Shown here: piece after piece, positions 1-8,545 of the stretch | Layout: every line of letters begins with the position of its first letter | Numbering within the stretch: position 1 is the first letter of the stretch | Origin: Bacillus sp. SD088 | GTDB lineage: Bacteria > Bacillota > Bacilli > Bacillales > Bacillaceae_C | Direction of reading: 5' to 3' | NCBI RefSeq assembly: GCF_017355205.1 | Contig: NZ_JADIJK010000006.1 | Location: 62,001 to 126,000 of the forward strand | Length of the DNA: 64,000 nt | Made by a program: the position numbers and the translations under genes | The notes under the pieces: generated by a model | What the model was told of the DNA's origin: nothing | The model's database searches: none | What the model saw: the letters and a program-made list of their open reading frames with translations, nothing else

Positions 1-222
1 ATGAAAGAGCAATATGGAAATGGCATTGGGTGGGGGGAAGTGAAGAAGGAATTATTTCTCGTGATGAATCGGTTTATCGAAGAACCGCGGGCAAAATATA
101 ATGAACTCATGTCCTCACCTGAAACAATTGATAAAATATTAAAAGAAGGGGGAGAAAAGGCGAGGGCTATAAGTATCCCTTTTTTGCATGAGGTTAAAGA
201 GAAGATTGGGTTTAAAATGTAG
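1..222 (+). CDS. trpS: Tryptophanyl-tRNA synthetase, C-terminal part (5' end outside window)
   Basis: The 73 visible residues match the C-terminal helical tail of bacterial TrpRS, the class I enzyme charging tRNA-Trp in the cytoplasm. Visible hallmarks are the pattern RAKYNELMSSPETIDKILKEG followed by ekARaI...HEVKEKIGF, typical of the last helices of this family. The ATP-binding signatures lie upstream of base 1, so the ATG at base 1 is taken as an internal methionine, not the start. The next gene, mhqR, has its own promoter. Only the tail was seen, so the paralogue type (TrpS1 or TrpS2) is not decided. Confidence 0.75.
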   Translation: MKEQYGNGIGWGEVKKELFLVMNRFIEEPRAKYNELMSSPETIDKILKEGGEKARAISIPFLHEVKEKIGFKM

Positions 223-419
223 TATTTGTGAATGCCTAGCTAGCTTTTGGATAAAGGCAAAAAGTAGTCTTAGTGCTTAAGTTAAGTCATATGTTTTAAG
301 TCTATCCTATTAAATGAGCGGTTGATCTTACGAAGTGGACGATACTTGACACTAATTGGCCCAATCCCGCACTTAAATGGTCGGAGCATTAAAAAGAGAT
401 TTTCGAACTATTGGAAAGA

Positions 420-458
420 AAAAGCTCCTACCTTCGAATCCCCAAAGCAGGGGCTTTT
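420..458 (+). terminator. Probable intrinsic terminator after trpS
   Basis: AAAAGCTCCT (420-429) can pair with AGGGGCTTTT (449-458), a 10-bp stem including one G-U pair. It is followed only by TTTTCACTTC, so the U-tract is weak. Bases 223-526 hold no reading frame that looks like a gene. Confidence 0.5.
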
Positions 459-526
459 CACTTCATTCAAATAATCATCCACATTAAATTTGATTACCAT
501 GAGAAGATTCAGTTCTTAAACCTCAG

Positions 527-574
527 TTGACAGAAAAGCATATTCATTATATAATTATCTCGAATTCGAGATAA
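527..574 (+). promoter_or_regulatory. mhqR promoter with overlapping MhqR-type operator
   Basis: A consensus sigma-A promoter is visible: TTGACA (527-532), 17-bp spacer, TATAAT (550-555). The perfect 20-bp palindrome TTATCTCGAATTCGAGATAA (555-574) covers the transcription start region. It matches the known Bacillus subtilis MhqR operator consensus tATCTcgaAtTCgAGATa, so autorepression of mhqR is expected. Confidence 0.92.
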
Positions 575-588
575 AGGGAATGATAACG

Positions 589-1035
589 ATGAGCAAAGAT
601 CATTATGATGAAGAGCTGTCTTTGAAGTTATTTGTTGTTATGACAAGGGCTTTAGATTCGATTAAAAAGCGCGTGGAAGAAGATATTAGATGCTTAGGGT
701 TGAATCCAACTGAATTTGCAGTTTTGGAGCTCATTTATAATAAAGGAGAGCAACCGATCCAAAAGATTGGTGAAAAGGTTCTGATTGCAAGTAGTAGCAT
801 TACGTATGTAGTCGATAAATTGGAAAAGAAGAAGTTATTAGAGAGAAAACCATGTCCAAACGATCGTCGAATTACGTTTGCCACTATAACTGCAAAGGGG
901 AAGGAGTTAATGGATGACGTTTTTCCAAAACATTCATTGGCTATCCAAAAAATCGTCGCTGGTTTAGATGTGGATGAGAAAAAACAGATGATTGAACAAT
1001 TGAAAAAATTAGGATTTCACGCCCAAAAATTATAA
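589..1035 (+). CDS. mhqR: MarR-family repressor of quinone-responsive genes (MhqR-like)
   Basis: A 148-residue winged-helix MarR-type regulator. It has the usual dimerisation helices, a DNA-recognition helix around IASSSITYVVDKLEKKKLLER and a wing with PNDRRITFATIT. The ATG at 589 is preferred because AAAGGG (573-578) is well spaced from it, while the in-frame ATG at 580 abuts that site. In B. subtilis MhqR represses dioxygenase, esterase and quinone-reductase genes and is released by methylhydroquinone and catechol-like electrophiles. The near-perfect operator in front of this gene and the same gene families downstream support the assignment. Confidence 0.88.
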   Translation: MSKDHYDEELSLKLFVVMTRALDSIKKRVEEDIRCLGLNPTEFAVLELIYNKGEQPIQKIGEKVLIASSSITYVVDKLEKKKLLERKPCPNDRRITFATITAKGKELMDDVFPKHSLAIQKIVAGLDVDEKKQMIEQLKKLGFHAQKL

Positions 1036-1040
1036 ATTTT

Positions 1041-1069
1041 TTTAAATAATTATCTCGAATTAGTATTAT
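1041..1069 (+). promoter_or_regulatory. Promoter-like region with degenerate MhqR operator before the dioxygenase operon
   Basis: TATCTCGAAT (1051-1060) repeats the left half of the MhqR operator; the right half is degenerate. It sits between a weak -35 (TTTAAA, 1041-1046) and a -10-like TATTAT (1064-1069), spacer 17. This could give the downstream operon its own MhqR-responsive promoter. Confidence 0.55.
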
Positions 1070-1137
1070 ATTAAATTGAGGTATTTTGATTTTAGATTCA
1101 CTAATAGATGAAATATACATGAAGAGGAGTGAGTGAT

Positions 1138-2076
1138 ATGCAAAAACGGACGAGTGGGATTCATCATATTAGCGCCATTGTTGGGCATCCGCAAGAAAAT
1201 ACAGATTTTTATGCTGGTATACTTGGGTTACGTTTAGTAAAGAAGACCGTCAATTTTGATGATCCAAGCACCTATCATCTTTATTTTGGAGATGAAGAAG
1301 GGAAACCAGGTACGATAATGACCTTTTTTCCGTGGGCAGGAGCTAAGCAAGGAAAGATTGGTGCTGGACAGGTAGGCATGACAACATACGTAATTCCCAC
1401 AGATGCGTTGCCATTTTGGGAGAGACGATTAGAAACATTTCAAATTCCCTTTAAAAAGGTGGAACGTTTTGGAGAACAGTATATTCAATTTGCTGACCCT
1501 CATGGCTTACACTTAGAATTGGTTGAACGAGAAGAAGGTGAAATCAACACGTGGACATTTGGTGGCGTTAAGCCAGAAGTTGCGATAAAAGGATTTGGAG
1601 GGGCTACACTCTATTCTGCACAACCTGAGCAAACAGCTAAACTGTTAGAAGAAGTCATGGGGTTGGAACGTTTGGGAGCAGAAGGAGATTTGATCCGTTT
1701 CCGTTCATCTGCAGATATTGGAAATGTCATTGATTTAAAACAGACCGCGATAGAAAGAGGGAGAATGGGTGTTGGAACAGTTCATCATATTGCCTTTCGA
1801 GCAATCGATGATCAAGACCAATTAGATTGGCAGGAATATGTTTTAGCTCATGGGTATGGTGTTACTTCTGTGAAGGACCGAAATTATTTTAATGCGATCT
1901 ATTTTCGAGAACATGGGGAAATACTATTTGAAATTGCGACAGATCCTCCTGGATTTGCTCTCGATGAATCAAAAGAGAGAATGGGAGAAGAATTAAAGTT
2001 ACCTGAGCAATATGAACAATATCGGGAACAATTGAACCGGCGGTTAATTCCGATTGAAGTAAGGGAATTAGATTAG
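1138..2076 (+). CDS. mhqA: Ring-cleaving dioxygenase / glyoxalase-fold protein (MhqA-like)
   Basis: A 312-residue protein of two vicinal-oxygen-chelate (glyoxalase) domains. Metal-ligand-like histidines appear in GIHHISAIVGHP near the N-terminus and GTVHHIAFRA near residue 220, with a late acidic ligand in GEILFEIATDPPGF. Relatives in Bacillus (MhqA, MhqE, MhqO) are thiol-dependent extradiol dioxygenase-like enzymes thought to open hydroquinone or catechol rings. ATG 1138 is chosen because GAGGAG (1124-1129) overlaps the alternative GTG at 1129. It is first in a tightly packed run with the flavin reductase, a second dioxygenase and an esterase. Confidence 0.82.
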   Translation: MQKRTSGIHHISAIVGHPQENTDFYAGILGLRLVKKTVNFDDPSTYHLYFGDEEGKPGTIMTFFPWAGAKQGKIGAGQVGMTTYVIPTDALPFWERRLETFQIPFKKVERFGEQYIQFADPHGLHLELVEREEGEINTWTFGGVKPEVAIKGFGGATLYSAQPEQTAKLLEEVMGLERLGAEGDLIRFRSSADIGNVIDLKQTAIERGRMGVGTVHHIAFRAIDDQDQLDWQEYVLAHGYGVTSVKDRNYFNAIYFREHGEILFEIATDPPGFALDESKERMGEELKLPEQYEQYREQLNRRLIPIEVRELD

Positions 2077-2090
2077 GAGGGATGCACTTG

Positions 2091-2699
2091 ATGCTTTCCA
2101 TTGATCCCAATACCAACACAGAACGAGAAAATTATAAATTTTTAACCGGGAGTATCATCCCAAGGCCGATCGCCTTCGTGACAAGCTTATCTGAATCGGG
2201 TGTGTTAAATGGGGCGCCCTTTAGTTATTTTAATATTGTCTCTTCCAATCCGCCGCTGGTTTCTTTATCGATCCAACGTGCTGGGGGGAAAATGAAGGAT
2301 ACAGCGAGAAACATCAGCGAGAAAAAAGAATTTGTTGTTCATATTGTCGATGAGCATAATGTCGACTTGATCAATCAAACAGCAGCCACTTTATCACCAG
2401 ATGAGAGTGAGGTTGAATTAGCAGGGCTCACAGCCGTTGATAGTGCAAAAGTTTCTGTTCCTGGTGTACAAGAAGCGAAAATTCGTATGGAGTGTATACT
2501 GGAGCAAGTATTGGAGTTGGGTGGTCAAGATGCACCAGGTTGTGACTTGATTATTGGAAAAGTCATTCACTTTCATATTGAGAATGAAATATATAAAGCT
2601 GGCAGAATTGATCCTACAGGATTAGCGGCAGTGAGCCGTTTGGCTGGTGCCAGTTATGCTAAACTTGGTCCAACTTTTGAAATTGAACGACCAAAATGA
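2091..2699 (+). CDS. Flavin reductase-domain protein (DIM6/NTAB type)
   Basis: A 202-residue FMN-binding split-barrel protein. Signatures are the N-terminal LTGSIIPRPIAFVTS stretch, NGAPFSYFNIVSSNPPLVSLS, and a late CDLIIGKVIHFHI strand. Members reduce flavins or bind FMN for partner oxygenases; the substrate here is not known. AGGAGG (2075-2080) fits ATG 2091, and the in-frame ATG at 2082 is too close to it. It lies 14 bp after the first dioxygenase gene and 27 bp before the second, so co-transcription in aromatic or quinone detoxification is inferred. Confidence 0.8.
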   Translation: MLSIDPNTNTERENYKFLTGSIIPRPIAFVTSLSESGVLNGAPFSYFNIVSSNPPLVSLSIQRAGGKMKDTARNISEKKEFVVHIVDEHNVDLINQTAATLSPDESEVELAGLTAVDSAKVSVPGVQEAKIRMECILEQVLELGGQDAPGCDLIIGKVIHFHIENEIYKAGRIDPTGLAAVSRLAGASYAKLGPTFEIERPK

Positions 2700-2726
2700 T
2701 GTTAAGAATTTAAGGAGGAAAAAAGC

Positions 2727-3713
2727 ATGAATGAATTAAAAGGAATCCACCATGTAACAGCCATTACAAGCAGTGCAGAAAAAATATATGAGTTTTTCAC
2801 AACGGTTTTAGGTGTGCGTTTAGTGAAAAAAACAGTGAATCAAGACGATATTCAAACTTATCATTTGTTTTTCGCTGACGATAAAGGAAACCCTGGGACG
2901 GATATGACATTCTTTGATTTTCCCGGTATTCCCAAAGGTGTTCACGGAACGAATGAGATCGCCAAAACTTCTTTTCGTGTACCAAGTGACAAGGCATTGG
3001 AATATTGGGTGAAACGCTTTGACCGACTCGATGTGAAACATAAAGGAATAACAGAGCAATTTGGAAAAAAGACGCTTTCTTTTATTGACTTTGATGAGCA
3101 AGCCTATCAGCTTATTTCGGATGAAAATAATCAAGGTGTTCCTGCTGGAGTTCCTTGGCAAAAGGGTCCGATCCCTTTGGAATATGCGATTACTGGTCTA
3201 GGTCCAATTTTTGTTCGCGTTGAAAATATCGATTATTTTAAAGAAATGCTGGAGAAAGTTCTTTTATTTAAAGAAGTAGCCGTGGAGGGTGCTTATCACT
3301 TATTTGAAGTTGGAGAAGGTGGCAATGGAGCACAAATTATCGTAGAGTATAATGCTATTTTACCTCAAGCACGCCAAGGATATGGAACGGTGCATCATAC
3401 CGCATTCCGCGTGGAAGATCGCTCTGCGTTGGATGAATGGCAGAAACGATTGCAAACTTTCCGTTTTCCGAATTCAGGATATGTGGAACGCTATTATTTT
3501 GGATCCCTGTATACAAGGGTTACACCACATATTTTATTTGAGTTAGCCACAGACGGACCTGGTTTTATGGGGGATGAACCATACGAAACTCTTGGTGAAA
3601 AACTATCTCTACCACCATTCTTTGAAGAAAAACGAGAAGAAATTGAAGGTCTCGTTCGTCCGATTGATACGGTAAGAAGTACGAAAGAATTCGAGAAGGA
3701 ATATGAGGATTAA
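2727..3713 (+). CDS. mhqO: Ring-cleaving dioxygenase / glyoxalase-fold protein (MhqO-like)
   Basis: A 328-residue paralogue of the upstream dioxygenase, again with two glyoxalase-fold halves. GIHHVTAIT at the N-terminus and GTVHHTAFRV near residue 222 carry putative metal-binding histidines, and HILFELATDGPGF supplies the late acidic ligand. The N-terminal segment RLVKKTVNqDD closely follows that of the upstream protein, so the two arose by duplication. The ribosome site AAGGAGG precedes ATG 2727. It belongs to the MhqR-linked operon and probably opens electrophilic ring compounds. Which B. subtilis paralogue (MhqA, MhqE or MhqO) it corresponds to cannot be settled by eye. Confidence 0.8.
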   Translation: MNELKGIHHVTAITSSAEKIYEFFTTVLGVRLVKKTVNQDDIQTYHLFFADDKGNPGTDMTFFDFPGIPKGVHGTNEIAKTSFRVPSDKALEYWVKRFDRLDVKHKGITEQFGKKTLSFIDFDEQAYQLISDENNQGVPAGVPWQKGPIPLEYAITGLGPIFVRVENIDYFKEMLEKVLLFKEVAVEGAYHLFEVGEGGNGAQIIVEYNAILPQARQGYGTVHHTAFRVEDRSALDEWQKRLQTFRFPNSGYVERYYFGSLYTRVTPHILFELATDGPGFMGDEPYETLGEKLSLPPFFEEKREEIEGLVRPIDTVRSTKEFEKEYED

Positions 3714-3737
3714 ACAATCTGGAGAGGGGAGATAGGG

Positions 3738-4340
3738 ATGAAGCATCTTTTTCAAAAGGGAAATGATCTAGCTAATCCAACCGTGCTTTTATTGCATGGA
3801 ACGGGTGGAACAGAACAAGATTTGCTTCCACTTGCACAAACAATAGATCCTGCTGCAAATATTTTAAGTGTAAGAGGGAATGTTTTAGAAAATGGTATGC
3901 CTCGTTTCTTTAGACGATTAGCAGAGGGTGTATTTGATGAAAAAGATCTAGTCTTTCGTACAAAAGAGCTGTATGAGTTTCTAGATGAAGCCGCTGAAAA
4001 ATATGGTTTTGATCGTGAGCAACTGATTGCGATTGGTTACTCCAATGGAGCCAATATAGCAGCAAGTTTGCTATTCCATTATCAAGATGCATTAAAAGGG
4101 GCGGTTTTACATCACCCAATGGTACCGAGAAGAGGAATTGAACTTCCTGATTTAAGTGGAGCCCCTGTATTTATCGGGGCAGGGAAAAATGATCCACTCT
4201 GTTCAGCAAAAGAAACAGTAGAACTGCAAACTCTATTTGAACAGGCAAACGCCAATGTACATCTTCATTGGGAGAATAGCGGACATCAATTGACAGCAAC
4301 AGAAGTAGATGCTGCTCGAGAGTGGTATTTGTCTATCTAA
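3738..4340 (+). CDS. mhqD: Alpha/beta hydrolase, phospholipase/carboxylesterase family (MhqD-like)
   Basis: A 200-residue alpha/beta hydrolase. The oxyanion segment LLHGTGGTE is near residue 20, the nucleophile elbow GYSNGAN near residue 97, and the catalytic His in SGHQLT near the end. In B. subtilis, MhqD is encoded next to MhqE under MhqR control and belongs to the same carboxylesterase family. Here it follows the second dioxygenase by 24 bp with a good site, GAGAGGGGAG, upstream. A hydrolytic step after ring opening is a reasonable inference; the substrate is unproven. Confidence 0.82.
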   Translation: MKHLFQKGNDLANPTVLLLHGTGGTEQDLLPLAQTIDPAANILSVRGNVLENGMPRFFRRLAEGVFDEKDLVFRTKELYEFLDEAAEKYGFDREQLIAIGYSNGANIAASLLFHYQDALKGAVLHHPMVPRRGIELPDLSGAPVFIGAGKNDPLCSAKETVELQTLFEQANANVHLHWENSGHQLTATEVDAAREWYLSI

Positions 4341-4350
4341 ACCAATATAT

Positions 4351-4372
4351 CTCCCCTTTTTATGGAGGGGAG
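4351..4372 (+). terminator. Hairpin ending the dioxygenase operon
   Basis: CTCCCCT (4351-4357) and AGGGGAG (4366-4372) form a stem just after the mhqD stop. Only a short, interrupted T-tract (ATTCTTTTGTT) follows, so termination may be partial. Confidence 0.5.
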
Positions 4373-4388
4373 GGATTCTTTTGTTCAA

Positions 4389-4425
4389 TATCTCGGATTT
4401 GAGAATTATGAATTTGTAATATAAT
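4389..4425 (+). promoter_or_regulatory. MhqR-type operator and -10 element upstream of wrbA
   Basis: TATCTCGGATTTGAGAAT (4389-4406) matches the MhqR operator consensus at 14 of 18 positions. A TATAAT (4420-4425) follows. The arrangement indicates that the WrbA-like gene is a separate transcript under the same regulator. The 150-base leader before the gene holds no convincing small gene. Confidence 0.7.
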
Positions 4426-4578
4426 AAAAAACCTCCATAATGGGCATAAGAAAGAGGGATATCCTTTTCACTGGAGGTGATTTTTAAAAGAGTCGAAAAC
4501 GAAAACTAGAAAGAGATGGTGCTTTACATGGGTTTTTTTAATAAATTATTTGGTAGAAAATCAAAGGAGCTGGACAAT

Positions 4579-5190
4579 ATGTCAAATGTTAAATTAGCGG
4601 TTACCTTTTATAGTATGGGTGGAACAAATTATCAATTAGCAAAATGGGCGGAAGAAGGAGCGAAAGCAGCAGGAGCTGAAGTGAAAGTTTTTAAGGTAGA
4701 AGAATTAGCTCCTGAATCTATAATTGCCGGAAATGAAGGATGGAAAGCAACTGTTGATGCGACGAAAGATGTTCCAGTCGCGACATCTGCTGATCTTGAA
4801 TGGGCAGATGCGATTGTTTTCAGTGTCCCGACACGATTTGGGAATATGCCTTCGCAAATGAAACAATTTCTTGATATTCAAGGTGGACTTTGGGCAAGTG
4901 GCAAGACTGTGAATAAGGTTGTAAGTGCTATGTCTTCTGCTCAGAATCCTCATGGTGGTCAAGAAGCAACAATTTTATCTTTATACACAAGTATGATGCA
5001 CTGGGGCGCGATTATCGTTCCTCCAGGATATACAGATCCCGTTTTATATGGTGCTGGTGGAAATCCATATGGCACAAGTGTCACAGTTGGACAAGATGGA
5101 AAAATGGTTGAAGATGTTGAAGCGGCAGTGAAGCACCAAGCGAAACGGACAGTGGCTGTTGCGGACTCCGTTATAAAAGGAAATCAATAA
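4579..5190 (+). CDS. wrbA: WrbA-type NAD(P)H:quinone oxidoreductase
   Basis: A 203-residue flavodoxin-fold protein. FMN-binding features are FYSMGGTNYQLAKW at the N-terminus, SVPTRFGNMPSQMKQFLD near residue 85 and SSAQNPHGGQEATIL near residue 125. WrbA enzymes reduce quinones by two electrons, avoiding semiquinones. ATG 4579 is preferred because AAAGGAG (4563-4569) is 9 bases upstream and MSNVKLAV is the family's usual N-terminus. An upstream in-frame ATG at 4528 would add a basic amphipathic segment, MGFFNKLFGRKSKE, and cannot be excluded. The MhqR operator upstream ties it to quinone stress. Confidence 0.87.
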   Translation: MSNVKLAVTFYSMGGTNYQLAKWAEEGAKAAGAEVKVFKVEELAPESIIAGNEGWKATVDATKDVPVATSADLEWADAIVFSVPTRFGNMPSQMKQFLDIQGGLWASGKTVNKVVSAMSSAQNPHGGQEATILSLYTSMMHWGAIIVPPGYTDPVLYGAGGNPYGTSVTVGQDGKMVEDVEAAVKHQAKRTVAVADSVIKGNQ

Positions 5191-5201
5191 GCAGAAAACA
5201 G

Positions 5202-5227
5202 AGCTGGCCATAGTCATTCGGTCAGCT
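5202..5227 (+). terminator. Hairpin after wrbA
   Basis: AGCTGGCC (5202-5209) can pair with GGTCAGCT (5220-5227) with one mismatch. TTCTCTATTGTTTT follows. It lies directly after the wrbA stop and is a plausible weak terminator. Confidence 0.45.
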
Positions 5228-5294
5228 TTCTCTATTGTTTTACTCTTAAAAAGACAAACAAGCGCTCGATATGACTAGTCTAAAGCTTTTTTTA

Positions 5295-5329
5295 TTTACA
5301 TATATAAGCAAATTGTTATATACTTATAT
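5295..5329 (+). promoter_or_regulatory. ars promoter with ArsR-type operator
   Basis: TTTACA (5295-5300) and TATACT (5319-5324) are spaced by 18 bp. The inverted repeat ATATAAG (5302-5308) / CTTATAT (5323-5329) fills the spacer and overlaps the -10, as expected for an ArsR/SmtB repressor site. Confidence 0.7.
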
Positions 5330-5353
5330 TCTGTTGATAGGAGGTGTTTTTAG

Positions 5354-5698
5354 ATGGAAAAAGCAACGATTGAAATGGAACAAGCGGCAGTGATTTTAAA
5401 ATTACTTGGAGATAAAACACGTTTAATCATGATGAAGATTTTAGATCAACATGACTGCTGTGTTTGTGAGTTTGTTGAGATTTTTAAAGTGAGTCAGCCA
5501 TCGATTAGCCAACATCTGCGGAAGTTGAGAGATCTTCAATTGGTGAAAGAAGAACGAAGGGGGCAATGGATTTTTTATTCGATGAACAAAAGTAACGAGT
5601 ATTATTCATTTATTCAGGAAATTCTTGCTAAACTACCGCGTCAAGATCATTTATTAAAAGCACTAGAAGAAAAAGGGACACGGATTGCGTGTTGCTAA
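5354..5698 (+). CDS. arsR: ArsR/SmtB-family metalloregulator
   Basis: A 114-residue winged-helix repressor. The metal-sensing sequence DCCVCEF has Cys at 35, 36 and 38, equivalent to the ELCVCDL motif of arsenic-sensing ArsR proteins. A recognition helix with SQPSISQHLRKLRD follows, and a second Cys pair is at the extreme C-terminus (113-114). It precedes arsB by 15 bp, and an inverted repeat overlaps its promoter. Arsenite or antimonite is the likely inducer; no arsC reductase gene is present beside it. Confidence 0.88.
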   Translation: MEKATIEMEQAAVILKLLGDKTRLIMMKILDQHDCCVCEFVEIFKVSQPSISQHLRKLRDLQLVKEERRGQWIFYSMNKSNEYYSFIQEILAKLPRQDHLLKALEEKGTRIACC

Positions 5699-5713
5699 TT
5701 TGGGGGAAGTATA

Positions 5714-7012
5714 TTGTCATTATCAGTTATACTAGCTTCGTTTATTTTTTTGATCACATTAGTGTTTGTTATTTGGCAACCAAAAGGGTTATCGATCGGC
5801 TGGTCAGCATGTGGCGGAGCGATTGTTGCCTTGTTAGTAGGGGTAGTAGGTTTTCATGATGTTATAGAGGTGACGCAAATTGTCTGGAACGCTACATTAG
5901 CGTTTGTAGCTATTATCCTGATTTCCTTAATCTTAGATAAGATCGGATTTTTTGAGTGGGCCTCTCTTCATATGGCCAGAGCCGCAAAGGGACATGGCAT
6001 TAAGATGTTTATCTACGTGAGTATTTTGGGAGCAATTGTTGCAGCATTCTTTGCAAATGATGGAGCAACTCTTATTTTGACTCCGATTGTGTTAGCAATG
6101 GTTCGTAACTTAAATTTTCAGGAAAAAATGGTATTCCCGTTTATTATGGCGAGTGGATTTATTGCTGATACAACCTCACTGCCATTTGTAGTCAGTAATT
6201 TAGTAAATATCGTTTCAGCAGATTTCTTTGGAATCGGATTTGTGGAATATGCAATGCGTATGGTGATCCCGAATGTTTTTTCATTATTAGCCACGATATC
6301 AGTCTTACTAATTTACTTTCGAAAAAGTATTCCAAGAACATACGATCTTTCTCATTTAAGAAAACCACAAGCAGCGATTACAGATGCAAGATTGTTCCGA
6401 ATGTCATGGTATGTTCTAGGAATACTCGTGATCGGCTACTTTATCAGTGAGTTTATTCATCTGCCTGTATCCATTATTGCAGGGATTACTGCGATTTTCT
6501 TTATTTTCATGGCGAGAAAGAGTAAGACGGTGAATACAAAAGTGGTGATAAAAGAGGCTCCGTGGAATATCGTATTTTTTTCAATTGGCATGTATGTGGT
6601 GATTTTCGGGTTAAGGAATGCGGGATTAACAGATGTACTAGCAAGTATCATCCAAGCGAGCGCAGAACAAGGGTTATTTATTGCCACGATTGTCATGGGC
6701 TTTATCGCAGCAATTTTATCTTCTATTATGAACAATATGCCAACGGTTATGATTGACGCCTTAGCTATTGCGGAGACTCAAACGTCAGGTGTCACACGCG
6801 AGGCACTGATTTATGCAAATGTAATTGGAGCAGATTTAGGTCCGAAAATTACGCCCATTGGTTCACTAGCTACATTATTATGGCTTCATGTTTTATCACA
6901 AAAAGGTATTAAAATCTCTTGGAAGACGTATTTTAAAACAGGTATTATGTTAACCATCCCTATTCTATTTATCACACTAGTCGGGCTGTATGTAACGCTC
7001 GTCCTTTTTTAG
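5714..7012 (+). CDS. arsB: ArsB-type arsenite/antimonite efflux pump
   Basis: A 432-residue integral membrane protein with about a dozen hydrophobic segments, the usual length for ArsB of the ArsB/NhaD family (not the Acr3 family). Characteristic stretches are [18 protein letters not shown] near residue 115 and [12 protein letters not shown] and [19 protein letters not shown] near residues 340-395. It extrudes As(III)/Sb(III) across the cytoplasmic membrane. The start is TTG 5714, preceded by GGGGGAAG. It is co-transcribed with arsR. Confidence 0.88.
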   Translation: MSLSVILASFIFLITLVFVIWQPKGLSIGWSACGGAIVALLVGVVGFHDVIEVTQIVWNATLAFVAIILISLILDKIGFFEWASLHMARAAKGHGIKMFIYVSILGAIVAAFFANDGATLILTPIVLAMVRNLNFQEKMVFPFIMASGFIADTTSLPFVVSNLVNIVSADFFGIGFVEYAMRMVIPNVFSLLATISVLLIYFRKSIPRTYDLSHLRKPQAAITDARLFRMSWYVLGILVIGYFISEFIHLPVSIIAGITAIFFIFMARKSKTVNTKVVIKEAPWNIVFFSIGMYVVIFGLRNAGLTDVLASIIQASAEQGLFIATIVMGFIAAILSSIMNNMPTVMIDALAIAETQTSGVTREALIYANVIGADLGPKITPIGSLATLLWLHVLSQKGIKISWKTYFKTGIMLTIPILFITLVGLYVTLVLF

Positions 7013-7174
7013 GAAGGGGTATATAAAGCGAGACTATCATTAGTGGAGCATATGGAAGGTTGCACTAGGATACATTCCTTCGCGCTTTAAAATAATTTTC
7101 CGATCCGGTTTTCTGGATGTTATTCAGAAAGGCGATTAGGGAATAGGATCTGAAAGTGAGAAGGAGAAGTGTAT

Positions 7175-8545
7175 ATGAAAAAGCAGCTTGATCATACTTT
7201 CTTAGGGGCGATAATAGGGGGAGGCATGTTTATCCTAGGTGCAGCCTCTTTAGTGCTTGTTAATTTTACGGAAATATTGCATATATGTATTCTGATTTTG
7301 TTTGTAATTCAACTAACCTTTGCTTTTGTGAACAAGCAAACCTGGCTAGCCTGCATTGGAGTTATTGTAATTCTGCTAGAACTCGTATTCTTGTTTTACT
7401 ATCACTATATCCTATTATGTATGAATGCTTTTGCTTCTATTGTAATGGGATTTCTGCTAATCGTATTACGATTTTATAAGACCCGAACACTAAAGAGTCA
7501 GCAGCCGAAAAGTCGTAAAATCCTTACATTTGGAGCAAAATCTCTAGGGGCAATTGTCGGAGTTTTTATAATCATGCTTGTGGGCTTTATTATGTTTCTA
7601 GCCGTTCGTCCGATGGTGGGGATTCAATTATTTTTTGAACACAAAAATTCTTATCAACCTGAGAAAAAGTCGATGGTGACGGAGTTGAAAGATGGAACAA
7701 TGTACATAAATGATATACAATATGGCACACAGTACCCCAACAGTTTCTTAGATATTTATGTTTCTAACAAAGATCTATCGACCTTAAGACCGACCTATAT
7801 TTTTATTCATGGCGGAGGATTTGTAACAGGAGATAAGGTAGAGGAAGATCAATCTGGCCGTACAGAGATTGATTATTATACCTCATTCACAAATGCTGGA
7901 TATAATGTCGTATCTATCAACTATGCGTTTGCGCCTGAATATCCTTATCCAACACCGTTGTATCAAATGAGTGAAGCCATCAAGTTTTTAAAAGTACATG
8001 CAGATGAATATGGTATAGATATGGAAAGGGTTATGTTGGGTGGAAGTTCAGCAGGAGGACAAATTATCGGGCAATTTGCGATGGCCCAAACAGAACGTGA
8101 ATATGCCAAAGAGCTGAATATCCAACCTGTAATGGGGGAAGATTCCATAAAAGGCGTTATTTTTAACTCTGCCTTATTTGAACCCACTAAATTTGCTCAA
8201 TCAAAGGATAGTTGGCTGAAGGATTATCTATGGTCTATTTATGGTCGAGCATATTGGGGCAATGACTATGAAACCAAACAATCCGCAAAACAAGCTGACC
8301 TAGTAAAAAATGTGACAACCAATTATCCGCCAGTTTTCATCTCCGACGGAAACACGGCCTCCTTTTATAAACAAGCAAACGCTTTTGATAAAAGGTTAGA
8401 TAAACTCGGTATCGAACATCAATTTAATTATTATGGGAAAGAGATAACGTTTTTACCCCATGGCTATGAAGTAAACTTCGATAGTAACTATGCTCAAAAG
8501 AATATGAAAAAGATGCTTCAGTTTGCAGCCGAACAATTTGAGTAA
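7175..8545 (+). CDS. Membrane-anchored alpha/beta hydrolase (hormone-sensitive-lipase-like esterase)
   Basis: A 456-residue protein with two parts. Residues 1 to about 150 hold four or five hydrophobic segments; a cytoplasmic basic loop TRTLKSQQPKSRK lies between them. The rest is an esterase/lipase fold with HGGGF (His about 212) and the nucleophile elbow GGSSAGG (Ser about 292); the late catalytic His is probably in PHGYEVNF. ATG 7175 is preferred because AAGGAG (7161-7166) is 8 bases upstream; a GTG at 7169 is too close. Related proteins are annotated as lipases/esterases; the substrate and membrane topology are not known. Confidence 0.78.
   Translation: MKKQLDHTFLGAIIGGGMFILGAASLVLVNFTEILHICILILFVIQLTFAFVNKQTWLACIGVIVILLELVFLFYYHYILLCMNAFASIVMGFLLIVLRFYKTRTLKSQQPKSRKILTFGAKSLGAIVGVFIIMLVGFIMFLAVRPMVGIQLFFEHKNSYQPEKKSMVTELKDGTMYINDIQYGTQYPNSFLDIYVSNKDLSTLRPTYIFIHGGGFVTGDKVEEDQSGRTEIDYYTSFTNAGYNVVSINYAFAPEYPYPTPLYQMSEAIKFLKVHADEYGIDMERVMLGGSSAGGQIIGQFAMAQTEREYAKELNIQPVMGEDSIKGVIFNSALFEPTKFAQSKDSWLKDYLWSIYGRAYWGNDYETKQSAKQADLVKNVTTNYPPVFISDGNTASFYKQANAFDKRLDKLGIEHQFNYYGKEITFLPHGYEVNFDSNYAQKNMKKMLQFAAEQFE

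Noticed and set aside
1889..2119. Minus-strand frames over the dioxygenase genes
   Set aside because: Antisense shadows of strongly supported coding genes, without ribosome sites or recognisable families.
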